Shown here: positions 12,742 through 23,139 of the stretch, piece by piece | How the letters are laid out: each line of letters opens with the position of its first letter | Position numbering within the stretch: the stretch's first letter is position 1 | DNA from: Opisthorchis felineus | Lineage: Eukaryota > Platyhelminthes > Trematoda > Opisthorchiida > Opisthorchiidae | DNA: 64,000 nucleotides | Reading direction: 5' to 3' | Assembly: GCA_004794785.1 (NCBI GenBank) | Contig: SJOL01006480.1 | Coordinates: forward strand, 553,791-617,790 | Position numbers and translations under genes: made by a program | The notes under the pieces: generated by a model | What the model was told of the DNA's origin: nothing | What the model saw: only the letters and a program-made list of their open reading frames with translations | The model's database searches: none

Positions 12742-15700
12742 ATGCCTTATTCCCTGCGCCCCCGGGTTAGGCCAACCCCCTGCATCCGAGCAGGTCAGAC
12801 TATTGAGTCATCGGCTCCGGGCAGGATCCCCAAAGAATACCCCATTGTCCGCTGCCTCGTGGGTCAGACTTTTAAGACAGAGGCTAGGGACAGGGTCCCC
12901 GAACAAAACCCTACATCCACCCACTGCCTTGTGGGTCAGACTTTTGAGTCAAAGGCTCAAGGTGGAGTACCTCAACTAAACCCCCGTCTTCGGCCTGGGC
13001 AACCGGGAAGTATCATTTGCCCTTGCAGCTCTTCGCTCACCGGCCTTCTCCCTCACTCCCTCCCAACCCATCGTACAATGCAGTGCAATCAACCTATCTG
13101 CCAATCCCCCAGCCACTCTTCCGGGTCTCAGCCACCGCCCAGAAAAATAGACCAACATAATCACTTACCAGCCTCAAAAGATTTGATCCATGTTGCAGCC
13201 TTTAATGTCCGTACTCTACGTCAAATTGGGCAACAGGCATCCCTTGCTGAAACCTTACTTTCCATCGCCATCGATGCATGTTGTGTCTCCGAAACACACA
13301 CACAACACCCCACTTCGGTAGTGCTCCTCAAGCCGCTTAGTGCGAGGTCAGATGTTTCACATTTCACTCTTAGGGTATCCGGTGATCCTGATGCAATGGC
13401 TCGTGGTGTCTACGGCGTGGGAGTTGCACTCAGCCCCAAGGCTAAAAGCGCCTTACCGGACTAAACCCCAGTAACCAGTCGTCTTTGTGCTGTGCGGTTG
13501 TCTGGCTCAATTAAGATTAACGCAGGTCGATGCAGTAAACGGTGTTTGTTTGTCGTATCAGCATACGACCCAACAGATAGCACTTCTGAGACTGAGAAGG
13601 ACGAGCTTTATCAAGATCTGTGACAACTGCTTCGGTCGGCAAGAAGGACGGATATAATAATCCTGGCGGGTGATATGAATGCCCAAGTTGGACGACTAGG
13701 TCCGGAAAAAGCACAGTTAGGTGGTAGATTTGAAGTCGATGCTGAGCGTACGGATAATGGGGAGCGGCTTCTTCAGTTGTGTGCAGATCATTGTCTGTTC
13801 CCTGCCGGTACGAACTTCCAACACAAATGCTCACGCCGAGTTACTTGGAGGCCACCTACCACAAGACAGTCGTGGACTCAATTGAACCATATGGTTATCA
13901 GTTACCGATGCGGGGCCTCAGTTAAGGATAATCGTTCCTTCTGGGGTACGCAACTTGACTCTGATCACGCCATCGTGCGGGCCCGCTTAGCACTTCACTT
14001 TCTACCAGCACTGCGCATGCCGAAATAGAGCAGTTCCTTTCCTCAACTTCGACAAGTTCCAGTAGCTGAACAGTATCAAGCTGATCTTGCTAGAAAGCTA
14101 CTGGAAACGCACGGTCATGCGGACGAAGAAGATTGCTTGGAGGATGAATGGAGGCGAGTTAAAGACGCAATGCTCTCAGCTTTCAGAACTGTTCGTCCAG
14201 CCCATCTGACTCGACCCAATGAACACTGGATATCTTTGAGATCAGCAGATCTTATTGCTGCCAGAAAGGCAATACCAGCAACTAGCGACTGTGATGGCGC
14301 ACGCAGATCTCTCAGACACCGGATAATAAGGAGCTTAAAGAATGACAGAGAACGCTGGTGGATTTCAAAGGCCCAGCAGATGGAGAAGGCTTTCGCTGCA
14401 GGCAACAGCCACACCCTGTTTCAACTGATTCAACCTGCGGGTCAAAAGAAGACAGGTGTCAGTGAGACAATATGCGAATAAGACGGAACAGCAATTCACT
14501 CCCTCAATCGTCGTCTTGAGCGGTGGGCTGAGCACTTCCAAGAGCAGTTCACCTGGTCTCCTTCAACACAACCGCTGGAAGAACCAAGCGAGACCGAATG
14601 GAACATTGACACTAGCCCACCATCAACAACAGAACTCCAGCGTGAGATATAAATACTGAAGCGCAACAAGGCACCTGGCCCAGATAGTCTGAACCCCGCG
14701 CTCTTCAAAGAAGGTGGCGAGGTACTGGTGAACAGTCTGACAACGATACTGCAGAAGAGTTGGAACGAAAAGAGAATACCAGCCGAATGGAGCTCCTCGA
14801 CCGTCATCCCAGTTTTCAAAAAGGGAGCAAGAATGTCATGTGAAAACCATCGTGGTATCAGCCTGATATCCGTCGCATCTAGGGTGCTCTGTGTCATTAT
14901 TCTGCGCAGGTTGGTGGATTATTGGGAGAGACAGATTCGTGAGAATCAAGCTGGGTTCCGCCCTGGTCGAGGATGCATCGACCATGTCTTCACCTTGAGA
15001 CAAATCCTTGAACAGCGCCACTCCTTCAGACGGCCCACGTTGGTCGTTTTTGTTGATTTGAAAGCTGCTTTTGATTCTGCCGATCGTCAGCAAATTTGGC
15101 AGTGTCTGGTGATCAAAGGTGTTCCTTCCAAATTTCTATCCCTTATGAGAGCACTGTATGCGAACTCCTGTAGGCGCGTACGAGTATACAGGAAGCTCTC
15201 GCCTGAGTTCACCACGTCCAGTGGGGTAAGGCAAGGCTGTCCTCTTTCCCCTTTCCTCTTCAACTTTGTTATTGATAGGGTGTTTGAAATTTCTCTGCCT
15301 GCCTGTGAAACCTCGGGAGTCGAAATGCACCCGGGACGTTCCCTCACAGACATTGAGTATGCGGACGATATTGCTCTGCTTGGTTCAGATCCTTCACAAA
15401 TGCAAACGATTTTAAATAACCTAAATAATTCTGCCGCACGGTTTGGCATGCGCTTCACACCTGCAAAGTGTAAAGTGCTGCTACAAGACTGGGTGGGATC
15501 GAACTCACACCTCATGCTTGCAGGCGAGCCAATCGACGTGGTAGATAAATTTGTTTACCTGGGCAGCTGTATAGGTTCTGGTGGACTGGCTGGAGATGAG
15601 ATTACTTCTCGAATCGGGAAGGCCAATGAAGCTTTTGCCAATCTCCGACACGTGTGGCGTCGACGTGATGTCAATTTATCTGCCAAGGGCAGAATTTACG

Positions 15701-16200
15701 ATGCGACAGCACGATCCATACTGCTTTGTGGATCAGAGATGTGGCCCCTACGCGCAGAGGACGTACGAAAGATGTCAGTGTTTGGCCGTAGGTGTCTCCG
15801 AAGTATTGGTCAGGTCTGGCGGAAACATCGGATTAGCAATGCTGAGGTACGCCAGATGGTCCTGGGAAGAAGGTACTCTCCCGCGACAGATGAATTACTC
15901 ACGCTTCATAGGTTACGCTGGTTAGGACATATACTCCGCATGCCAGAAGACCGCCTGCCTCGCAGAGCTCTCTTCGCCCAGCCCTGTGCTGAGTGGAAGC
16001 GACCGAGAGGTGGACAGTGTATGACTTGGCAGCGAAGTACGAAAACACTAACCAGTAAACTTAGTCGGGTGGACAATTGCCGCCTTCCTGGATGGGGACC
16101 CCGGGACTCAAATCACCAATGGTTAAGGACACTGACAGCAATGGCCCAATTGCGCAGTCAGTGGCGCTGTTGTATCAAAGCTACCACATTCGATGCGTAG
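12742..16200 (+). pseudogene. RTE endonuclease-reverse transcriptase, five stops
   Basis: This is one continuous frame of about 1,150 codons. The apurinic-endonuclease domain runs from about 13180 to 13990 and shows FNVRTL, SETHTQ (catalytic E), AGDMNAQ and SDHAIV (catalytic D/H). The D of the usual QIDHI box is N here (QLNHM). A linker with ERWWI leads to the RT domain (about 14650-15500) with FVDLKAAFDSAD, GVRQGCPLSPFLFNF and the catalytic YADD at 15358-15369, all intact. The C-terminal region has LHRLRWLGHILRMPEDRLPR. In-frame stops are at 13462, 13621, 14026, 14479 and 14650; there is no frameshift. At least 13621 (TGA) and 14650 (TAA) fit single C-to-T changes. The ATG at 12742 is the most upstream convenient start; the real one is uncertain. 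Confidence 0.9.
12783..12985 (+). repeat. Three-unit tandem repeat in RTE leader
   Basis: Three diverged units of roughly 66-70 bp, each with GGTCAGACT.TTGAGTCA..GGCTC followed by a GG.T.CCC block. In the long frame they give repeated CLVGQTFE-like peptides, but the protein there has no known fold, so the repeats may be a promoter or leader structure rather than coding. Confidence 0.7.
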
Positions 16201-16351
16201 CTACCCAAATTCCGAACAAACTAAACATGCCTTCGCCTCCAAGGCTTGCTTGTATGTCACACACTCCCGTTTTCCGGTGATGGAAACTGTAGGAGCTGCA
16301 ACCAGTGTGCCTATGGTACACGGTTTATAGCTGATAAATCGAATTGAATTG

Positions 16352-17040
16352 ACTCTTCTGCTCTTGTCGCACTAAGGTTTCTCAAGGCACTGTCCTAGGC
16401 CCATTCTCTTCCCTGCTTTACATCAACAAAAATCCGGGACCCCCTTAAACTTCACGATTCAGGCTTATGACTCGCTTCGAGTGCGTCGTTTTTTTACTCC
16501 ATCGCGTAAGTTCCGCCTTTGCTCTAATAATTCGGTCCGCTCCTCTCCTTGTTACTCACACGGACGTCCGGACACACCAGGAAACCTACGTCAGCCCACT
16601 TCCTGAACACCCTGGACAAGGTTTCTACGCAGGACCCGAGAGGCGGCGACCTTCACCAAGCTCGTCCATGGAGCTGATACGTGGATGACCACCAGACTCA
16701 AATCCTCTCTCCGAAAAACATGCCAGAGAATCATTGATCTCCTCCCCCCACAATATCATCGCCTACAGGGTGATCTTATGCTCACATACGTCGTGCTTAT
16801 GCAAGGCGTGAGGATAAGTTCTTTACCGTAGACCCAACTAATAAGAAGATATTCTACTTCAGCGGATTCAAATTTATTATGCAACATCTTTTCTCATTTC
16901 CGCTGGTTGGTGCGCAGAATAAGGCACATTCAGACGCTGACTATTCTGCATTAGGACCTGTTGTGATTCGCTTCCAGATGCTTTCTACGTGAGTCCTTGC
17001 ACTAGTAGGCTTACTGACCAGAGCTGAAATCCTTCCAAGC
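16352..17040 (+). pseudogene. CR1 LINE, right half
   Basis: After the right-hand target-site copy (16352-16364) the frame reads TKVSQGTVLGP (about 16372-16403), the 'GVPQGSVLGP' box, then LLYIN. Further down is a decayed C-terminal region with LQGDL (about 16765) and KFFTVDPTN. This is the same family as the minus-strand CR1 at 23.1-25.2 kb (compare [13 protein letters not shown] there). Multiple stops and frameshifts are present. Confidence 0.7.
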
Positions 17041-18525
17041 GGCGCGATGCATTTCCTTATTCGTGTTCTTCGGATGAAACAAGGCCGCTGAACCCTAAGA
17101 AAGCTTGCCTAACGGGCTTGAGCAAGTTTCTTGGTCCTGTGTATAAACCCATTCAACCACTCAGACTGCCGACCACTAAAGACTTAGGATGCGTGCTCAG
17201 AATCTGAGGCACGCGGGTTGCCTGCTGACACCCTGGTCCGAAAGATGTCCGCATGGCTTGTTCACAGCTGGTTCTTATAACTGAGCCCTCGGCCGGTCAG
17301 AGCAGCATTACAGGGCTTATTTGGACAAATCATAAGTAATGAAACTCATTTTTATCACAAATACGGGCTCGCTGGCCCCTTAAAAATCATCAGAACCGGC
17401 TGTCGATTAACAATTCGCCGGTGAAAATCAAGCTATCAACCAAGATGCTCGGAACTATCTGCAAAGGAGAGCAGGCCAAAAGGGCGTCCTATTTGGAGCC
17501 AGTAAAATTAGTCTTGAATTTAACAGGGGGCTTTGCAAATGATATCAAAAGATCAAGAGCTTTGAAATACGACATGGTTCTGCCCGAAGCTGACGCCCAG
17601 TAACAGGATGTGGAACGCAGTAAAACACTGGAAGAAAAGCTGGATGCGGGGGAGACAAATATTTGCATGTGTGATGTTATGGCAATCAGTCGGAGGCCTG
17701 CAGCCGTATCAGCCACAGTTGTGGCCGGGGAAACCGTCAACGGGGATAGAGATCGCGTAGCTCCATATAGAAGCTTGATTGGGGAACGGGATCGGTTGGA
17801 GTTTTGGAACGCCATTTTTTCATCGGTCGTTCTCGGGCTAAATGAAACATCTTTGCAGGGTTGAGATTGCGGGCTCAGAAGTAGTACCGCCTGGCTACCG
17901 CTGCTATTGCCTTGATAAAAGTCATGGACTTGGAGGGAGCGTAACCCTGTGTACTGAGTAGCTATTGATCAGTCACCGCCCACGGGTGCACCAGACCTCG
18001 ACGGCATATCCGAGATAAATGCATTTATCTCCCATCTACTATCGGCCATTTTACCTGCAAGTATCTTCTATAAAAGTCCCTTAAGTCACGGCACTCTCTG
18101 GATAGGCCAGTTTTTAACGGTTCGCTCGAAGCCCTTTATGTGTCAAATAGGTTGGACTGAGCTTTCGGGTGATCCAATGTTGTGACTTAGTTCTTCCAAA
18201 TGGCGAGGGAGTTCGGAGTTTTCAACATGATGAAACGCCGAACCGGCCCCCCAGGACAGCGGGCAAACTGTCTTGACTGAAAATAAGGCTGAGAATAAAC
18301 AGCACACATAAAATCTAAGAAAGGTTTGACATCCAGTGGTTCCCCTAAGCCGATGACCCCATTTAGCCATCTAGAATCTTGAGGAAGGCAGAAACTTTAA
18401 TATCTTTCCAGGGAAAAGCGGCGTTCCGGCAATGATGGCTGGTGATACGCGGATGACCTAGCATCTACCGAAGGAATGGATGTCACCGTCACCTAAAACC
18501 ATTGTTGGGCAAACCTGAAGATACA
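17041..18525. other. No gene recognised
   Basis: No supportable exon, RNA gene or repeat. An open frame pair at 17420-17860 has no recognised domain. The 5' boundary of the following LTR element lies at about 18526. Confidence 0.35.
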
Positions 18526-18844
18526 ATCGTAACGGTGTATTTTACTGATGAAGCATGCAGGTATTCTGTTGTCCGGTGTCCATGCTCCGCCCTCGTATCT
18601 GACGGGAGATGAGGGTAACGATGAAAATTGTGGAACCGCTTTTGCAGTTTTCGTTTATAATTGTCTGATATTCAAAAAACGTCCCGAAATGTTCAGGAAG
18701 ACGACTGAAAAAAGTTCACTTTTCAAAAACCCTGTCCAGATGAAATGTTTATTTTCGCGCCAAATTGCTTGTGCCCGCGTAGTTCGTGTTTGCTAATAAA
18801 CAACTCCGCAGCGAAGGACGCTTAGCCTTTTATCCGTATTCACA
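18526..18844 (+). repeat. Gypsy-1 5' LTR
   Basis: Matches 21521-21824 along its length. Shared blocks in order are TACTGATGAAGCATGCA, ATTCTGT.GTCCGGTG, GTAT.TGACGG, TTGCAGTTTTC.TTTATAATT, AACGTCC, GATGA.ATGTT, TTCGCG.CAA, AG.TCGTGTTTGCTAATAAA and TTTTATCC. The AATAAA near the end is a plausible polyadenylation signal. By eye the two LTRs differ at roughly a quarter of positions, implying an old insertion. Confidence 0.8.
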
Positions 18845-21508
18845 CCTTGATGCCTTGCTTCTTGATGCGGAAGCTAATCGTCGAATACCACGAGATAGTG
18901 CACATGGGGTGCACATGATGTACAACTTACTCCAGCAGACAGCCTGCTGGCTAGGGATGAGAAATGAGGTAATGTTGGCCTGTGAGTGGTGCCAAATGAT
19001 GAAAAATGATACGCCAGGTGTAATCTACCCCATGAAACCTACCCTTGTATCAAAGATCAGAGGGTTATGGCCCACTGACGTCGTGGGTCTCTTTCCAGTG
19101 ACAGCTAGCAGAAATCAATATGCCCGATGGTATACCACCCACCAGTTGGGAATAAACATTATTGTTATTATTATGTGATAACACTGACAACATCTGTCGC
19201 GGTGGGTTGGGGCAGCAGCCGTGCCAAATGAACGGGCGATGACGATCAGTGTGGGAGGTCATACACGATATCTTGGCTAACTACGGTTCTTGTCCATTAT
19301 CTCGAAAGCTGTTGCTTAATCGCTTATTATTTGTCTGCTGTCCCTGTTCACATTACCCCCCCCCCTTTGCACAATGGAGACCCTGTGATTGGATTCTTTT
19401 ACTGAGCTAAAAACTACCGACATTTAATCTTACCATGTAACCGCCCCTTCCAACTAGTCAAACGGCTACCCCCCTGCTGTCCACTTCGGCGGCTAAGTCC
19501 TTACTTCCCAAGAATAAGGCGCCTACTCTGGCCCGAGACTTTAGCCTTCTGATCGACTGACCTTCAGTGCAAGAACGAGACACAACTCTCTTGTATCACT
19601 ATCTGAAGTTACTGCATACATGCTGAGCAGAAGCCCACTGGTGATGATCTGTTGTGTCCTCATACTACATCGGCCTACATTGGCTGCTAGGCCAGCCAAC
19701 AAAAACGCACCCTTTCATAGGTGCCTTTGACTTGCTGTCACCCCCTTTAAAATTTTTCCATTGGACTGCAATTGATCTGGCGACTCCCTGCACTCACCGG
19801 ACACTACTGCTTCCATCCTATTCCCTCCTCATTCCCCCCTTCCCAAGCTTCAAACTTCGACTGTAGCTGCTCAAACGCCCCGCACAACCGGTACTCATTC
19901 AACCTGGCTGGTCCCCCGTCTAAAATCACATGGTCCTACAACTGAATGGAAGTTATCCGTGACTCTGCATCGAATTGACCCTATCTGTGTCAATCCCCTT
20001 GTCCAATACAGATCCGGCCGCCACGGAAATGCGTATCTCCTCTTCGATTGCTGCAACCTTGATGACCGTTACGGGCTGTTCAGAAACCAAAGTATATCAA
20101 CGCATTGATGGTATGGCACTACCATACCCAGTCTGATGGCTCTCCCGGAACTGTTTTCTTCAGAATCTCGATCGCAACATCTCGCCCACTGGAGCCTGTA
20201 ATTGCAACTACGAACACATTTTTCACCTGACCCCAACCGCCTCTAGTACAGGTTCGTTCTGACCCGCTGAACCCTTTGTTCGGATTTAACCAACCTGTTT
20301 TCCTGCTGCATTTTCGGTTTAACTCTTCCACAAGCTCAATTTCATTTACGGTGTTCGTTTGGCGCTATGCATCGGCACCCTCTCTCCATCAAAACTATCC
20401 TCCACACCTGGCCTTCCTACAACAGTGACACCAGTAAATCTACCTGGCTTTAATTTCAACCATATTTTTCGGACAAAACTTGCCACTTGTCTCCACTTCG
20501 AATTCTTCCATCTCCACCTCCATTTTTGCTCTTTGTGACCCTGTCCATTTACTCAACCGCTCAAGGTCACTCATAGCCGGCAATGGTTTCCAGTTTTAGT
20601 TCGTCAGCCGGCTTCATCTTTGAACTAGTCGTATCTCATGCCCATTGTCCTAGTTTTTTCGGTTCCCACAACTGCGGTGACTTTTCACGTAATAAGCGTG
20701 TCTCGTTGGTTGTATCTTCCTCCCCGTTGTGTTGTTGCCTGACGCGTTCAGGTTGTAACGGTCCGATCATGCCTCAGTGGGCATGTTCCCTACAAGCTGG
20801 GAAATAAACCTATTGTTGTTATCCTTATTATTACCAAATATGATCTCAACGGGGCAGGGGCCTTGCTTTGAGAGTAAAGAGTTTTGGACTTGCCTACGGA
20901 AGCTTGGAATCAAGCGGCTAAGGGCGGAACCATACCACCCGCAAGCAAACGGTTCAATCAGATGCAATAATTAAACCGTTGAGGAGTAGCTGGCGGCCAA
21001 AGGCCACTGGGAGGTGAATGTGGCAATGGTATTGTTGGCACATCGTGTGTCGATCCCGTCAACTACCGGCAAGTCCCCATTCGTGTTGATGTGCGGTTGT
21101 CATCCACGCCCTCCAATTGATCTGGAAATAGGGTTGTGGTCGACAACACACCTGCCTCCGGGGGAGCTAGGAGAGGAGAGGGGGAGAGCTCGAGAAAACT
21201 TGACCGCAATTCAGGAAGGGAATACACGAAAAACGGAGGGTAGGAAGGAACGACTGTTCCCCATAGGCTCGAAGGTCAAATGGAAATATCCTCAAAATTC
21301 TGCAAAGAGAGGACTGGGGTCACGGAAGTTGGGCACTCGGTGGCAAGGCCACCAAGGGGAAATGCACGTAATTCAGGACAGTGGGGGATCGGAAAGAATG
21401 AACAGTGCCCAGCCTCAGAAGCGGCATTATACACCCAATAGATGTATCGGCTGCTAAGGCCGACCTACCTGAGGCCAATGGAACATCGGTAGCATGCACG
21501 AAATATTC
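18845..21508 (+). pseudogene. Gypsy-1 integrase, only surviving pol domain, interrupted
   Basis: Directly after the 5' LTR the frame gives an integrase zinc-binding region (HGVHMMYNLLQQTACWLGMR, then ACEWCQ). The start of the catalytic core follows, with DVVGLFPVTASRNQY ending about 19125. The core resumes at about 20840 (GQGPCFESKEF, then YHPQANGSI at about 20935). The chromodomain-side tail follows (ELGEERGRARENLTAIQ and FPIGSKVKW, ending about 21460). The second core aspartate (HSDQGP in relatives) is replaced by G and the third-residue region is altered. Gag, protease, RT and RNase H are missing, so this is an internally deleted, dead copy. Confidence 0.75.
19128..20836 (+). mobile_element. 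Rep-A-containing insertion within Gypsy-1 integrase
   Basis: The integrase reading breaks at about 19128, at a Rep-A 3' end (CACCCACCAGTTGGGAATAA at about 19136-19155, then an ATT tail). It resumes after a second Rep-A 3' end (GCTGGGAAATAAACC at about 20799-20813, then ATT-type repeats to 20836). The 3' 270 bp is the plus-strand counterpart of the copy at 5.86-6.17 kb. The intervening 19.2-20.3 kb is pyrimidine-rich and unassigned. About 60-70 integrase residues are also missing, so insertion came with deletion or two successive insertions. Confidence 0.6.
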
Positions 21509-21520
21509 GAAAGGGGAGGG
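21509..21520 (+). other. Polypurine tract of Gypsy-1
   Basis: GAAAGGGGAGGG directly abuts the TG that begins the 3' LTR (21521), the position required for plus-strand priming in LTR retroelements. It supports the LTR assignment and the element's plus orientation. Confidence 0.75.
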
Positions 21521-21824
21521 TGTGCAACGATGTACACTACTGATGAAGCATGCAAATATTCTGTGGTCCGGTGAAGGCTTCGCCTACGTATCCGACGGAA
21601 GTTGAGGGGCACTAAGAAACTTGTGAAACCGTTTTGCAGTTTTCATTTATAATTGTGTACCATTCAAAGAACGTCCGTGGATGTTCAAGAAGACACTTAG
21701 GAATGTCCACTCTCCACAAACTCTGTACCGATGAGATGTTCCTTTTCGCGTCAAGTGGCTTGAAACCACTTAGCTCGTGTTTGCTAATAAACAACTTCGA
21801 AGCAAAGGCTTTTATCCTTCCAAC
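21521..21824 (+). repeat. Gypsy-1 3' LTR
   Basis: Begins TGTGCAACGA right after the polypurine tract and ends ...CCAACA, giving canonical TG...CA ends. Pairs with 18526-18844. Contains the CTAATAAA signal near 21785. Confidence 0.8.
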
Positions 21825-23135
21825 ACGCCACTGCTTCATTCCTAAGAATGGGCAGTCGCGGCAATCAGTTAAGCGCCTCTGCTGGGTTAAGAATTACGGC
21901 TTTGACTATGTGCCAGACACGGGTAAAGAGACATGGAACGGACAAACGTATCCACATAGGATTACTCCTCTGTCTGGTATTCATCTACTTCCCTATTGAA
22001 ACCGATTTCTCTTCATCGTGAATAGCCTTGTACTGACCGAAGATTCCTCTTCCGGCAATGTCAAGCTCCACAAACACTCCTCGCTTTCGGTGTTCCAGGT
22101 ACTGATTATAACAATAAGGAGCACGTCCCCCAAAAGACAAAGAGGTTCCATAGCGGTTCCGAAACCCGTGACGAACGCCTTGTTTTTAGTGGTGAATGCG
22201 AACGCGTGTTCTTTGTTTTAAGTTGGATTGCCTGGCGGTTTATCGTGACATTTGCCGATACATTCGGTTAAAATGACGGGAGGTAGGAGTAAACTGAAGG
22301 AATACTAAGAGGATCGAGAGTCCCGCCCTCGTGTTGTAGAGTTTTATGTTTCAGAAGCACCACACGATAAGATAGAGCCTAGTTGCAATGAGCTCACTGA
22401 TTTCCGCAATCCACAAATAAAGGCGCACCCTAATAACCTTCAGGGCTTGAGGACCAAAGTGGACCAATTTGCAGGTTTCTTATAAGAGGTGCTTAAAAAT
22501 ACTTTGGAATACATTGGCTATGACTGTGAGACATTGAGCAGCTGGGGGCGCGGATTTCAGAGCACAGATCTATAAGAGCAAACCGCTATCAGAAAAGGGC
22601 CAAGAGACGTTATACCGTACCGCAGTGGGCACCTGCGGTCACAGCGGGCCGATATTATTGTGGACGACTATAAGATGGGCAATTTTTAGGGTTTTAGGTG
22701 AACACTAGGTCCAAATTCATCGCCACTAGTGTTGTACGCCGAGGCTCTGGCTGCCGATTTTCCTGCACTCATGAGCGGAGTGATCTAGTTGTAGATCACG
22801 GCGATCGGGGTATCCTCTGAGAACCCAGCATTTCCTCGATTCCCATCAATTTTTGATGGCTGCTTCCCTTTAGAGCGAAAATTACCGAAACGGCTTTTGG
22901 ATCTTACCTGGATTCGAAATACACCGAGTCTACTGGCGTACTGCCCGACCAGCCACTTTCAGGATTCGCTGCTTAATCCACAGCATATTGGTTTTGTTTG
23001 GTTCACGGATTGATACACGGGATCGAGGCTTTCGCCCAAGTTTCTCGGGTCAGTTTTGTTCTTGTCGTTCAGCGGCTGTCGTACACCTGAAAGGCACAAG
23101 CGAAAAAGGGTGTAGGACTGCCCTTTAAGTTCTCA
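21825..23135. other. No gene recognised
   Basis: Nothing supportable. The minus-strand CR1 3' end lies just beyond 23135; no short tandem tail was found for it here. Confidence 0.35.
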
Positions 23136-23139
23136 GCGC

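Larger units (their letters stand above)
12275..16351 (+). mobile_element. Near full-length RTE-clade LINE
   Basis: This is a 4.08-kb non-LTR retrotransposon with both ends visible. The 5' end is defined by a 13-bp target-site duplication. A 5' leader with 66-70 bp tandem repeats is followed by one long frame (endonuclease then reverse transcriptase), then a 150-bp 3' untranslated region that ends in the RTE-typical short tandem tail GAATTGAATTGA. The same 3' end recurs at 40.6-40.9 kb and, more diverged, at 33.6 kb, so the family has multiplied in this genome. Five in-frame stops mean this copy cannot make an intact protein. It sits within an older CR1 copy. Confidence 0.9.

Noticed and set aside
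18536..18845. Open frame through the LTR as a host exon
   Set aside because: The sequence repeats at 21.5-21.8 kb with LTR features (TG..CA ends, polypurine tract, AATAAA); the frame is incidental.
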